Source of the DNA: Mucilaginibacter_A sp965201005
GTDB taxonomy: Bacteria > Bacteroidota > Bacteroidia > Sphingobacteriales > Sphingobacteriaceae
Length of the DNA: 64,000 nt
Direction: 5' to 3'
NCBI RefSeq assembly: GCF_965201005.1
Contig: NZ_OZ241747.1
Span: forward strand, 434,001-498,000
Positions 25,450 through 34,976 of the stretch are shown here, in pieces. The notes below the pieces were generated by a model. It was not told the DNA's origin. It ran no database searches and saw nothing but the letters and a program-made list of their open reading frames with translations. A program made the translations under genes and the position numbers. How positions within the stretch are numbered: position 1 is the stretch's first letter; every line of letters starts with the position of its first letter.

Positions 25450-27558
25450 TTACTTTTTTATATCGATGTAATCTGACAGGATTTGCCCGGCTTCAATTTT
25501 CAGGAAGTCTGCATCTTTGTCTTTCGTACGCGCTTCGCCTTTTACAAGCGGTTTCAGCCCTAAAGCTGCCCGTCTTGCGTTATCATGGGCCAGGCTTTTT
25601 GCATCATCGGTATCACGCTCTTTTTTCAGATCCGCTTCATTTAGCGTAACGGTTTTTTCGGCGTCTTTTTTCTTATAATCTGCAATGTCCTCGATCAGGT
25701 TTTTGTAGCTGACGTTGGATTGCATCCGTGTATCGTGCAAGGTTTTAAGCTGTGGGATAACAGATGTAAAGCTGCCGTAAACAGTATAATTGCTGCGCGG
25801 GATCATATCAAAAGGCAATGCAGAAGCTTCGGTATCTTCTCCATATTTATCCAGAGGGATGGCCGATGGAAACTGAATGTCCGGGATAACGCCTTTATGC
25901 TGCGTAGAACTGCCGCTGATCCGATAAAATTTGGCAATAGTTAAGTTAATCTGACCATAGCTTTGCGGACTATCAGTTGCGTTGGTGCTTACAGCTTTAC
26001 CTTTCACACTGGCCAGCAATTTAGAAAAAGAATTACCGATAACTTTATCCAAGTCAATGGCAGATTGTACCGTGCCTTTGCCGTAAGTTTGTGTTCCGAT
26101 GATCAATCCTCTGCCATAATCCTGTATTGCACCGGCAAAAATTTCGGAAGCAGAAGCACTAAAACGATCAACCAGCACAGCCATCGGCCCGTCCCAGGCT
26201 ATAGAAGGGTCATCGTCATCATCCTGCTCAATTTTGTTTCGCACATCCCGGACTTGCACCACCGGGCCGGTTTTGATGAACAAGCCAGTCAACTGTATGG
26301 CTTCCGGCAAAGAACCACCGCCGTCCTGGCGCAAATCTATCACAATACCATCCACTTTTGCGGCTTTTAAACTATCGATAATCAGTTTTACATCACGGCT
26401 GATGCTGCGGTAATTTTTATCACCGGCCTGATATGCTTTGTAATCCAGATAAAACCCGGGCACATCAATGATACCGATTTTCAGCGTTTTCCCGTTTTGA
26501 TTATAAGTCCGGATTTCTTTGCTGGCCAGCTGATCTTCCAAAACGATTTTTTCCCTAACCAATTCTATAATCTTAGGCGTTGTTACGGTTTTTCCTTTTG
26601 GCAGGATTTTAAGGCGTACAATTGTTCCTTTCGCCCCCCGGATCAACGTGATGGCGTTATCCAGCCGCCAACCGATAATATCTTTAAACTCGCCATTTTT
26701 ACCTTGCGCCACACCAACAATCCGGTCGTCAATCGTCAGCAGTTTACTACGGTCTGCCGGCCCGCCTTTTACAATGGTTTTAATCGTAACGTAATCATTT
26801 ACAGATTGTAACGAAGCACCGATCCCTTCCAGCGATTTAGACATTTCAATGTTGAACTGCGCCGCGTTGGAAGGGTTAAAATAGTTGGTGTGCGGATCGA
26901 TAGATTCTGTAAACGAATCCATAAAAAGCTGGAAAACATCCTGATTATTGAGCTTTGCAGATTGATTGATGAGGTTTTGATAACGCTCTTTCAGCGTTTC
27001 TTTGTTTTTTGCCAGGTCTGGTGTAGCCAAATTCAGGTTCAGCAAATCATATTTTACGCGCTTGTCCCAAAATTTGTTCAACTCGGAAACCGAAGAAACC
27101 CAGGGCTGATTTTCGCGGTTAAAAACAAATTCATCATGCTGCGTAAAATCATAATTTTTGCCCAGCTGCTCCAGCGAATATTTGATCCGCTCGTTGTAAC
27201 GCTTTTGGTAAACATTAAAAATGTAAAAAACGTGGCTCAAATCGCCGTTTTTCAAATCATCGTCCAACTGTGTTTTGTATTGATCAAAATCTTTTAAATC
27301 CGATGCCAGCAGGTAATTACGGTTATCGTCCAACGCTTTGATATACTTATTGAAAATCACGGTCGAAATCGAATCGTTCAGCTTGATTTTTTTGTAATTA
27401 TAGTTGGTGATCATTTCCGTAACCTCTTTACAAACAATCGCTTGCTGCTCGTCCGGCTCCAAATTTCTGGAACCGGCCACTTTTATAGGTTCTCCCGGCG
27501 TGGCGTGGCAGGCTACGGAAGCACCAAGAATGGCCATTAAATACAACTTTTTGAACAT
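25450..27558 (-). CDS. prc: Tail-specific (carboxy-terminal processing) protease, S41 family
   Basis: The start at 27558 (MFKKLYLMAILGASVACHA) gives about 702 residues with a signal peptide or lipobox; an ATG at 27597 adds 13 unlikely residues. Domains in order: an N-terminal helical Prc region, a PDZ domain (about 240-320, GIGASLQSVNDYVTIKTIV), the S41 catalytic domain with serine in SASASEIFAGAI and lysine in TYGKGTVQ, and a C-terminal DUF3340-like helical domain. It degrades or trims periplasmic proteins from their C-termini. Its stop codon (TTA at 25450-25452 on the plus strand) begins on the last base of a dispersed 12-mer. Confidence 0.93.
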   Translation of the reverse strand: MFKKLYLMAILGASVACHATPGEPIKVAGSRNLEPDEQQAIVCKEVTEMITNYNYKKIKLNDSISTVIFNKYIKALDDNRNYLLASDLKDFDQYKTQLDDDLKNGDLSHVFYIFNVYQKRYNERIKYSLEQLGKNYDFTQHDEFVFNRENQPWVSSVSELNKFWDKRVKYDLLNLNLATPDLAKNKETLKERYQNLINQSAKLNNQDVFQLFMDSFTESIDPHTNYFNPSNAAQFNIEMSKSLEGIGASLQSVNDYVTIKTIVKGGPADRSKLLTIDDRIVGVAQGKNGEFKDIIGWRLDNAITLIRGAKGTIVRLKILPKGKTVTTPKIIELVREKIVLEDQLASKEIRTYNQNGKTLKIGIIDVPGFYLDYKAYQAGDKNYRSISRDVKLIIDSLKAAKVDGIVIDLRQDGGGSLPEAIQLTGLFIKTGPVVQVRDVRNKIEQDDDDDPSIAWDGPMAVLVDRFSASASEIFAGAIQDYGRGLIIGTQTYGKGTVQSAIDLDKVIGNSFSKLLASVKGKAVSTNATDSPQSYGQINLTIAKFYRISGSSTQHKGVIPDIQFPSAIPLDKYGEDTEASALPFDMIPRSNYTVYGSFTSVIPQLKTLHDTRMQSNVSYKNLIEDIADYKKKDAEKTVTLNEADLKKERDTDDAKSLAHDNARRAALGLKPLVKGEARTKDKDADFLKIEAGQILSDYIDIKK

Positions 27559-27914
27559 ATTTTTTATCAACGTTAAATTAATTTCAGTACCAAACATCCG
27601 GCTTTTAAGTAAATACAGTTTGCTAATTTAAAACAAAAAAAAGACAGTCAATACGGCTGTCTGCGCTATGATAACAATATTACAATCAATTGTTTTTAGC
27701 AAAATCAAACCGGCGTCAATTAAAATCCCTCACCTAAAAATAGCCCGTAAAAACAGCATGGGCAAACCGGTCAGCAGTCAATCCTGTTTCTCAAACAAAG
27801 GAACGGTTTTGCATCAATTAACGGTTTTTGCGGCGTTTAGTTATCAAATCTCAAAATTGTTGATGGAGTTTCTTTTTGAGGATTTTATATTGATAAAAGA
27901 AGCATTTTTGCAGC
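27559..27914. other. Gene-free stretch between divergent prc and terC
   Basis: This gap of 356 bases holds a minus-strand terminator-like hairpin (27633-27662). It also has two exact dispersed 12-mers (27748-27759 and 27894-27905, both plus), the second ending ten bases before the terC start. I see no conserved promoter box. The orphan terminator could end a small RNA coming from the right; no ORF there looks real. Confidence 0.4.
27633..27662 (-). terminator. Orphan terminator-like hairpin
   Basis: On the minus strand, AGACAG pairs with CTGTCT across a nine-base loop and runs into about nine T residues. The stem is short. No gene ends just upstream of it on that strand. Confidence 0.4.
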
Positions 27915-28676
27915 ATGGAAATATTAACGCAGCCCGAAGCCTGGATTTCACTCATCACTTTAACGGTTTTAGAAATTGTTTTGGGGATTGACAACATCAT
28001 TTTTATTTCGATTTTATCCGGAAAATTACCGGCCGGGCAGCAGGACAAAGGCCGGAAAATCGGGTTGTTCCTGGCCATGTTTACGCGCGTTTTGCTGCTA
28101 CTGTCGCTCACCTGGATCATGAGTTTGACCAGGCCGATCTTCAATTTGTCTGGTTTAATTGGCGCAACCGATCCGGACTGGGTGGCAAAACTGGCCATTT
28201 CAGGCCACGATATTATATTGATTGCCGGCGGTTTGTTCCTGATTTATAAAAGTACCGCCGAAATACACGAAAAATTTGAAGGCGGCGAGGATGATGCCGA
28301 AAACATTAAACCCAGATCATTTTGGGCCACAATTATAGAAATTGTGTTGCTGGACATTGTTTTTTCGCTGGATTCTGTGATCACGGCCGTTGGCATCGGC
28401 AGCCATTTGGAGGTGATGATCGCTGCAGTGATCATTGCCGTCGGCATTATGATGTGGGCATCCGGGCCGGTATCTGATTTTGTTAATCTGCACCCAACTG
28501 TCAAAATGCTGGCCTTATCATTTTTATTGCTGATCGGGTTTTCGCTGCTGGCCGAAGGGTTTGATCAGCATATCCCGAAAGGTTATTTATACTTTGCCAT
28601 GGGTTTTTCCATTTTGGTAGAAGTGCTGAACCTGCGCTTGCGTTCCAAATCCAACAAGCTGAAAAAAGTGTTGTAA
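27915..28676 (+). CDS. TerC family integral membrane protein
   Basis: This 253-residue protein has about seven membrane helices and the TerC signatures VLEIVLGIDNIIFISIL near the N-terminus and IVLLDIVFSLDSVITAVGI in the second half. Acidic residues in both repeats are thought to bind metal. Family members (Alx, YceF, TerC) export manganese or other divalent ions or confer tellurite resistance. It stands alone on the plus strand. The TAA stop at 28674-28676 is the first three bases of a dispersed 12-mer (28674-28685), and another copy ends ten bases before the start. Confidence 0.93.
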   Translation: MEILTQPEAWISLITLTVLEIVLGIDNIIFISILSGKLPAGQQDKGRKIGLFLAMFTRVLLLLSLTWIMSLTRPIFNLSGLIGATDPDWVAKLAISGHDIILIAGGLFLIYKSTAEIHEKFEGGEDDAENIKPRSFWATIIEIVLLDIVFSLDSVITAVGIGSHLEVMIAAVIIAVGIMMWASGPVSDFVNLHPTVKMLALSFLLLIGFSLLAEGFDQHIPKGYLYFAMGFSILVEVLNLRLRSKSNKLKKVL

Positions 28677-28779
28677 AAGAAGCATTGTCATCCTAAACTC
28701 GTTTCAGGTTCTCTCATGAAAAGTAATAAACCTTATTTGTAAAGTGCCGAAACAAACTCAGAATGACAAAAATCAACAC

Positions 28780-29964
28780 TTAATCTACCCGGCAAATCAA
28801 TCCTTTCAAATATTCTCCTTCGGGAAAAGAAGAACGGATCGGATGGTCTTCCGGCTGGCCCAGCTGGCTGATAAATTGCACTTCTTTGCCTGCATCCAGC
28901 GCGGCCCAGGCCAAAACCTGTTTAAAAGTTGGCATATCCATCGCCCCGGAACATGAAAAAGTGGCCAGTAAACCGCCTTTGTTCAGCAGCAGCATGGCCA
29001 GCCGGTTCAGATCTTTATAAGCACGAGAAGCACGGTTTAAAGCCGAACGTGAGGGCGCATATTTAGGCGGATCAAGGATAATCAAATCAAACTTTTCTTG
29101 TTCTTCCCGAAACTTCCGCAACTGTTTGTTCACATCGGATTGGATGGCGATGCTGTTTTTAGCACTAAAATTATTGAGGCGGATATTTTTTTGCAATGTT
29201 TCTATCGCCAGGGCAGAACTATCCACGCTGGTAACGGACCCGGCATTATTTTGCAGGCAATTCAAACTAAAACCGCCGCTGTAACTAAAGCAATCCAGCA
29301 CTTTTTTGCCCGAAGCATGGGCGGCAACCAGTTTTCGGTTTTCGCGCTGATCACAATAAAAGCCTGATTTTTGGCCTTCGGCAATGCTCACTTCATATTT
29401 GATCCCATTTTCGGTCACTTCTACAAATTCCGGCGGATTATTGCCATAAAGCAACCCAAACGAAGCTTCCAAACCTTCGTGCGAACGGGAAGTTGCATCG
29501 CTTCTGTCAAAAATACTTTTGGGCTGAAGCAGATTTCGCAGTTCGTCAATCCAGATTTCCTTCACTTTTTCCATGCCTGAAGTTAGGATTTGTACCGAAA
29601 GATGATCCGCGTATTTATCTACAATTAATCCTGGCAGAAAATCGGCTTCACTAAAAATCAAACGGCAGGCATTGGTTTGATCGTTCAAAACTGATTTGCG
29701 GTTGTTTACAGCCGTGGCAATCCGGGTGCGCCACCAAAATTCATCGATAAAAACAGCATCGTCCCACTCCAGCAAGCGCACCGCCACGCGCGACTGGTTG
29801 TTGTAAAAACCATAAGCCAGAAAGTTGCCCTTGCTGTCAATTGTGCGCACGATTTCGCCATTTTCCGGTTTGCCTTTTACCGTTTCGATCGCCCCGGAAA
29901 ACACCCAGGGATGGCGTTGCAACACGGCTTTTTCTTTGCCTTTTTTTAGAATTACCTCGTTCAT
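28780..29964 (-). CDS. Class I SAM-dependent rRNA methyltransferase, RlmI-like
   Basis: This 394-residue protein has an N-terminal PUA-like domain (about 1-80, VILKKGKEKAVLQRHPWVFSGAI). A middle domain follows, then a Rossmann methyltransferase with SAM-binding DCFSYSGGFSLNCL and the catalytic LIILDPPKYA motif. This layout is that of RlmI/RlmK-type 23S rRNA cytosine-C5 methyltransferases. The exact target base is inferred from the family only. Two exact dispersed 12-mers (29150-29161 and 29748-29759) lie within the gene. Confidence 0.9.
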   Translation of the reverse strand: MNEVILKKGKEKAVLQRHPWVFSGAIETVKGKPENGEIVRTIDSKGNFLAYGFYNNQSRVAVRLLEWDDAVFIDEFWWRTRIATAVNNRKSVLNDQTNACRLIFSEADFLPGLIVDKYADHLSVQILTSGMEKVKEIWIDELRNLLQPKSIFDRSDATSRSHEGLEASFGLLYGNNPPEFVEVTENGIKYEVSIAEGQKSGFYCDQRENRKLVAAHASGKKVLDCFSYSGGFSLNCLQNNAGSVTSVDSSALAIETLQKNIRLNNFSAKNSIAIQSDVNKQLRKFREEQEKFDLIILDPPKYAPSRSALNRASRAYKDLNRLAMLLLNKGGLLATFSCSGAMDMPTFKQVLAWAALDAGKEVQFISQLGQPEDHPIRSSFPEGEYLKGLICRVD

Positions 29965-30123
29965 TTGTGAAGCAAAGGTAGGGTTTGGGGCGGAACGGGG
30001 AAGGATGAAAGTGGAGGAAGTTTTTTTATAAATCTGACTTTACGGGAAGGTTAAGACAGTTATACTAAAAAATATTTATGTTGTACGTAAAATTGTTCAT
30101 ATTTGTACGTACATGCTGTTTTT

Positions 30124-30369
30124 ATGGATGCAAAACTCACTTTAAAGCTCGATCAAAATGTTATCGAAAAAGCTAAATCTTATGCCAAAACAAAAAATAT
30201 TAGCCTGTCCAAATTGATTGAAAACCATTTAGATTTTTTAACAGATAGTAAAGAAAAAATTGCAGTTACACCTTTTGTTAAAAGCCTTTCAGGAACGATA
30301 ACGCTACCTTCGGATTTTAATCATAAGGAAAGTTACAAAGATCATCTTTCTAAAAAATACCTGAAGTAA
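30124..30369 (+). CDS. DUF6364-type antitoxin
   Basis: The start chosen, ATG at 30124 (MDAKLTLKLDQNVIEKAKSY), gives 81 residues. The A of this ATG is the last base of a minus-strand dispersed 12-mer (30113-30124). The sequence fits a ribbon-helix-helix antitoxin: a short strand LTLKLD and helices VIEKAKSYAKT and SLSKLIENHLDFL, then a flexible basic tail that would wrap the toxin. The next gene, a PIN-domain protein, starts six bases after the stop. It probably represses its own operon. Confidence 0.82.
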   Translation: MDAKLTLKLDQNVIEKAKSYAKTKNISLSKLIENHLDFLTDSKEKIAVTPFVKSLSGTITLPSDFNHKESYKDHLSKKYLK

Positions 30370-30375
30370 AATTTA

Positions 30376-30789
30376 ATGGAAAGGATTTTTGTGGATACTG
30401 ATATTTGCCTGGATTTGCTTTCCGGCAGAAAACCATTCAACAGTTTTGCTGAGCAATTATTTTCTTTGAGCGATAAAAGAGAAATTGAAATATGTGTATC
30501 TGCGCTGTCTTTTTCTACAATTGATTATATTTTACATGCTCATTATGCTGTAAAAAATCCACGGCAATTGATTGCTAAGTTTAAAACTTTAGTCACCACA
30601 TTGCCGGTAGAAAGCAAAACGATTGATCTGGCAATTGCTTCTGATTTTAATAATTTTGAAGATGCTATTCAATATAATACTGCAATTGAAAATGAAATTA
30701 CTGTTTTAATTACCCGAAATATTAAAGATTATAAAACGGCTCAGATTAAAGTGATTACTGCCGAAAGTTATCTGGCAAAAAATATATAA
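30376..30789 (+). CDS. PIN-domain toxin (VapC-like)
   Basis: This 137-residue protein has the PIN nuclease layout. The first acidic residues are in FVDTDICLDLL (D7, D9 and D13), with further acidic positions in SDFNNFEDAIQY and the final LITRNIKDY. PIN toxins are magnesium-dependent ribonucleases that cut tRNA or rRNA. It follows the DUF6364 antitoxin by six bases, an arrangement typical of type II toxin-antitoxin operons. AT-rich codon use relative to the flanking genes suggests acquisition by transfer. Confidence 0.87.
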   Translation: MERIFVDTDICLDLLSGRKPFNSFAEQLFSLSDKREIEICVSALSFSTIDYILHAHYAVKNPRQLIAKFKTLVTTLPVESKTIDLAIASDFNNFEDAIQYNTAIENEITVLITRNIKDYKTAQIKVITAESYLAKNI

Positions 30790-30845
30790 CAAACCAGCAG
30801 GCAAATGGCAGAAATGCAATGGATTTTATGCCGATAAAAGAAGCA

Positions 30846-32117
30846 TCAGCCTTTCATCACCCCAATGCGGCTGCCTTTCCAATCCGGGAACAAGATGCGG
30901 TCGTTGTTTACCTGGAGATGTTTATCGGCCACTTCGCTGAAAACGCTGCGGAAATCGGTAGTTACAGGCAAATCACGGCCGTCTTCCAGGTTTTCTACGG
31001 ATAAAGGCTGCAGATTGCCATGCACTAAACCACCATTCACTTCGTTACCCAAAATAAAATTGCAGGAAGCGCGGCCATGATCGGTTCCGCCGGTGCCGTT
31101 TTGATGCACGGTGCGGCCAAATTCGGTCATGGTCATTACGGTAACATCGTCTTGATACGCGTCCAGATCGTTCCAGAAAGCCATGATACTGCTGCTCAAA
31201 TCGTTCACGTTTCGGGCGAAAACACCGGTATCATTGCCCTGATTGTAATGTGTGTCCCAGCCGTTAGATTCTGTAAACGCCACTTCCAAACCCACGTCCA
31301 TTTTAACCAGTTGCGCAATTTGTTTCAAAGAATTGCCCAGCGAAGAGTTTGGATAAACCACGTTTTGCGCCGGTTTATAGTTTTTAATGTCGGCTTTTTG
31401 CAGCATTTTCATCGCATCAAAGCTTTCTTTGCCGGTGTCTTTTAATAATCCTGGTGAGGTTTGATCGTATAAATCTTCAAAACTTTTGGCAGCCATATTT
31501 ACGCCGGAAGGGTTGCCGCGCATCTGGATGGCAAAATCCTGCAAATTATTTATTGCCACGGCTGGATTGTCGCCGTAAAGTGAGCGCGGCATGGCAGAAG
31601 TTAAGCTGACCGCAGAAAATGGCGTAAGCGCATCATGGCCAAGCAAACCAACCGCACGGTTGAGCCAGCCGCTGGCCGTACCTTTGCTAAACGGCGTACC
31701 GGATTCCATATAATCCTGGGCATCAAAATGTGAACGCGTGTTGTTTGGCGAGCCGATACCCTGCACAATTGCGAGGCGTTTATCCCGGAAAACCTGCTCA
31801 AAACCCTGCATTGCCGGGTGCAAACCGAAGCGGCCGTCCAGATCAATCAACGGTTTGCCGGTACTGTTTTTAGCGGCAGAAATAAACAAGTTAGGCCGGG
31901 CCGCTTTTAGATATTCATCGGTAAAAGGCGTAACGGCCATCAGCCCATCCATAGCGCCGCGCTGAAAAATGCACACCAGCACTTTGCGTTTTTTATAGGG
32001 GGAAATTAATTGGTTTTGAGCAACGGCTTCGGCCAGAAAAGCCGGGATGCCGCCCATTAAACCCACGCCAAGCAAGGCCACGCCGCCTGATTTTAAAAAA
32101 CCTCTTCTTGAAACCAT
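30846..32117 (-). CDS. DUF1501 protein with a Tat signal
   Basis: This 423-residue protein begins with a twin-arginine signal (MVSRRGFLKSGGVALLGVG), so it is exported folded. The DUF1501 family is related to sulfatases and alkaline phosphatases. Here LVCIFQRGAMDGLM and the C-terminal MTMTEFGRTVHQNGTGGTDHGRA hold the expected metal-binding residues. The DUF1800 gene lies immediately upstream on the same strand. These two are widely found together, and their joint role is still unknown. The TCA of its stop (30846-30848 on plus) starts on the last base of a dispersed 12-mer. Confidence 0.92.
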   Translation of the reverse strand: MVSRRGFLKSGGVALLGVGLMGGIPAFLAEAVAQNQLISPYKKRKVLVCIFQRGAMDGLMAVTPFTDEYLKAARPNLFISAAKNSTGKPLIDLDGRFGLHPAMQGFEQVFRDKRLAIVQGIGSPNNTRSHFDAQDYMESGTPFSKGTASGWLNRAVGLLGHDALTPFSAVSLTSAMPRSLYGDNPAVAINNLQDFAIQMRGNPSGVNMAAKSFEDLYDQTSPGLLKDTGKESFDAMKMLQKADIKNYKPAQNVVYPNSSLGNSLKQIAQLVKMDVGLEVAFTESNGWDTHYNQGNDTGVFARNVNDLSSSIMAFWNDLDAYQDDVTVMTMTEFGRTVHQNGTGGTDHGRASCNFILGNEVNGGLVHGNLQPLSVENLEDGRDLPVTTDFRSVFSEVADKHLQVNNDRILFPDWKGSRIGVMKG

Positions 32118-32161
32118 GATTAAATCGATTTTAAGCTGAAATGAATATTTTGTTTAAAAAA

Positions 32162-34063
32162 CTATCTGCGCTGAAATTCCGGCGAACCGATAATCACCCC
32201 AACAACCTGTGCCAGCATGGTGGAATTTGTGCCGGTTGGATTTTTTTTGTTGGCAGAGATAATGGGTTGCATTTGCTGCGGATTATCGGTTGCACCTGCA
32301 TTGGCAGGAGCGGTTTTCTGACTGGCCAGTTCTACTTTTTTGACTAAGTTCGGGTCGTTCAGCATTGGTGTTAAACGTTTGATGGTTTGATCGAGGTTTC
32401 GTTCGGGCAAAATCAATTTGCTGTACGTAACCAATGCGTTTTCTGCACTTTCCGGTTCGTGGTGATGGTTTAAGGCGATCAAATCTACCGCAACGCCTGG
32501 GATGCGGCCGGATGCCAAAGCAAGTCCGAAATTCATTCTGTTGAGCAGCGCGCCGGTATTGATCCAATATTGGCCTTTGTCCGGAAAACCGGTTGGCGCA
32601 AGGTAATAATATTTTTTTTCGCCCATTTTAGTCATCCAGTTAAACAGTTGATAAGGCTGATTGATGCTGGCCTGTAAGCTGCGTACGGCACTGATCGTCA
32701 GTTCAAAAGGCGATTTTGTTTTCTGGCGGATGGCGGCCGCGTTCCAAAATTCCGGTGCAGAAACCATCGTTAGCAATACTTCTTTTATATCCCCATTTTT
32801 CTTTAAAAAAGTGGCCGCCATTTTATCTACCAAAGTTTGCGGCGGGTTATCACTTACAAAGCGGACCGCAATCTTGTGTGAAATAAATTTTGCAGTAGCT
32901 GGTTTTTGAGCGAGCATCGTCAGCAAATCCACGCCTTCCTGATATCCGCCATCGGGGCCAAAGTTTCGGCCTAAAACCGTTTTCGCTGTTTTATCGTGCC
33001 GGTTTGGGTTGAACAGGAAATCGCCTTCGTGCACAAAACCCGGCTTTTCCTGATTGTTATCTGCTTTTTTTATCGCCTGAAAATTATTGCCCATCGGGAA
33101 AATTGCCCAGCCGGTTAGCACTTTGGCCGCGTTGGTCACGTCTTGCTGCGTGTAGCCGCCATCCACACCCAAAGTGTGCAGTTCCATCACTTCGCGGGCA
33201 TAATTTTCGTTCAAACCTTGTACTTTTTTTGGTTTTGGGGGATTGTTGATCCGCATCACTTGCATCGATGTATCCTGGTTTTGGAGTCTGTTCATCAGTC
33301 GGCGTGCCTGCATTTTTTGAGGCTGATCGTTGGAGGCTGTGCTGCTGAAATTGTCCAGATAATACAACATTGCCGGGGATTTTGCCGTGGCCAGCAGCAA
33401 ATCCGTGAAATTTCCCAGTGCGTTCGGCCGGATGACATCGCGCTCATAAGACGGGATAAACTGCGCACAATCATTTTTAGAGATCGAAACGTTGAAATGA
33501 TTGAACCAGAAATCCGCCATCACTTCCTGCAACTGATTGTTGGAATACGCCGCCCGCAGCACATTTTGACTGATAAACTGCCTGAACAATTCCTGCTCCG
33601 GCTTCAAACCCTTTTGCTGCATGTAGTTTTGCAGCATCGCTTTGTAAGCCGGTTTATCCGTTTTTACAGAATCTTTGTTCACTACGCCATCCCGCACGGC
33701 CATCCGCAAAACCTGGCCATTTTTCGGAAATGTTTGCGTTACTTCCTCATTACTTAAGTTTAAATCATCGTATTTGCTTAGCAATTGATTGAGGGAATCA
33801 TCAGGCAATTTGCCATTTAACTGTTGCAAAAACCATTTTTTTAAGCCGATTTTAACTACTTCGTCCACCTGGCCGGGCGTGGCACCGTATGTAAAACGGC
33901 TTAGTAAATGTGCCGCAGCCTGTCGTTCTGTTAGTCCGGCTTTTTTATATGGTAGGTCAAAGCTGAAAGCAGTGGTTTTTGGCAGATAAAAAAAAGAGGA
34001 TAAAAGCAGTATTCCGCTAAAAAGAATTAATAAACCATAAAACCATTTTGAGGCAGCTTTCAT
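32162..34063 (-). CDS. DUF1800 domain protein
   Basis: This 633-residue protein has an N-terminal membrane or signal segment (FYGLLILFSGILLLSSFFYL). The DUF1800 body follows: RQAAAHLLSRFTYGATPGQVDEV at the start, then MADFWFNHFNVSISK, LNENYAREVMELHTLGVDGGYTQQDV and FNPNRHDKTAKTVLG. Residue blocks rich in His, Asp and Asn suggest a metal-dependent secreted enzyme, but no activity is established. It lies 44 bases upstream of the DUF1501 gene and is very likely in the same operon. An exact dispersed 12-mer is inside (32776-32787). Confidence 0.92.
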   Translation of the reverse strand: MKAASKWFYGLLILFSGILLLSSFFYLPKTTAFSFDLPYKKAGLTERQAAAHLLSRFTYGATPGQVDEVVKIGLKKWFLQQLNGKLPDDSLNQLLSKYDDLNLSNEEVTQTFPKNGQVLRMAVRDGVVNKDSVKTDKPAYKAMLQNYMQQKGLKPEQELFRQFISQNVLRAAYSNNQLQEVMADFWFNHFNVSISKNDCAQFIPSYERDVIRPNALGNFTDLLLATAKSPAMLYYLDNFSSTASNDQPQKMQARRLMNRLQNQDTSMQVMRINNPPKPKKVQGLNENYAREVMELHTLGVDGGYTQQDVTNAAKVLTGWAIFPMGNNFQAIKKADNNQEKPGFVHEGDFLFNPNRHDKTAKTVLGRNFGPDGGYQEGVDLLTMLAQKPATAKFISHKIAVRFVSDNPPQTLVDKMAATFLKKNGDIKEVLLTMVSAPEFWNAAAIRQKTKSPFELTISAVRSLQASINQPYQLFNWMTKMGEKKYYYLAPTGFPDKGQYWINTGALLNRMNFGLALASGRIPGVAVDLIALNHHHEPESAENALVTYSKLILPERNLDQTIKRLTPMLNDPNLVKKVELASQKTAPANAGATDNPQQMQPIISANKKNPTGTNSTMLAQVVGVIIGSPEFQRR

Positions 34064-34350
34064 ATCAATTTAAAATATTAAATGCTTTGTTAACCCTGAC
34101 TGTCAGCTTTTTAAAAGGTTTAGTTTAAAGGAGATGGCAAAAGCTTATATTTTTGCAGTGAAGTTGAATGCTGTTTTTATCAATGTTTTTTTGGGTAATG
34201 AAATGCTTCAATTTCATTGCCGTTATGATCCAATGTTTGGTTGTTCATCTTTTAAAATTAAAGAAAATCTTTTAAAAAAGCTTATTTTATGCGCTGTTTA
34301 TAAACCTTTAGCTTCGCGGTCAATACTGTTTTTATCACCCCAAAATCAAG

Positions 34351-34827
34351 ATGAGATATTATAGTTTTACGGATGAACCGGTGGTTTCACCGGATGATTT
34401 TTTTATGAAACTAGCTTTAGAGGAAGCAAAAGCGGCTTTAAAAGAAGACGAAATCCCGATTGGTGCGCTGGTGGTTTGCAACGGACAAATCATCGGCCGC
34501 GGACACAACCTGACCGAACGATTGAACGATGTTTCTGCCCACGCAGAAATGCAGGCTTTGACAGCGGCGGCTAATGCGATGGGCGGCAAATACCTGCAAA
34601 ACTGCACGCTTTACGTTACGATGGAACCATGCGTGATGTGCGCCGGAGCAAGTTATTGGTTTCAGATTGGGAAAATCGTGTTTGGCGCGCATGATCCGCA
34701 ACGTGGTTTTGGGCGGATCAACCAGCGCATCACTCACCCCAAAACGTTAGTAACCGGCGGCATTATGGAAAACGAATGTGCCGAACTGGTACGCGCTTTC
34801 TTTCGCAGAAAACGACTGAAAAACTGA
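34351..34827 (+). CDS. Nucleoside deaminase, TadA-like
   Basis: This 158-residue zinc deaminase has H64 and E66 in SAHAEMQAL and C94/C97 in MEPCVMCAGA. The TadA family edits adenosine 34 of tRNA-Arg to inosine. The C-terminus HPKTLVTGGIMENECAELVRAFFRRKR fits TadA better than guanine deaminase, but the sequence alone does not settle it. The ATG at 34351 is used; a second in-frame ATG at about residue 19 would also leave a full domain. A minus-strand dispersed 12-mer (34323-34334) lies 16 bases before the start, and another is at 34168-34179. Confidence 0.85.
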   Translation: MRYYSFTDEPVVSPDDFFMKLALEEAKAALKEDEIPIGALVVCNGQIIGRGHNLTERLNDVSAHAEMQALTAAANAMGGKYLQNCTLYVTMEPCVMCAGASYWFQIGKIVFGAHDPQRGFGRINQRITHPKTLVTGGIMENECAELVRAFFRRKRLKN

Positions 34828-34929
34828 GGTCCGATAGAACAAAAACCGGTTTCAAGCCTTTTAATCATAGCTGATTATCAACCCAAATTCAATTTTTGAC
34901 CGATAAAAACAGCACTGCAGATATTTTTG

Positions 34930-34937
34930 TACGTTTG
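34930..34937 (+). promoter_or_regulatory. Possible -7 promoter box of the superoxide dismutase gene
   Basis: TACGTTTG fits the Bacteroidota -7 consensus TAnnTTTG and lies 39 bases before the chosen start at 34977. A matching -33 TTTG at the usual distance is not present; the upstream position is occupied by a near copy of the dispersed 12-mer (34904-34915). Confidence 0.4.
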
Positions 34938-34976
34938 CGAAAACCACTATTTATTCACCCTTTAAATTTAAACGTT

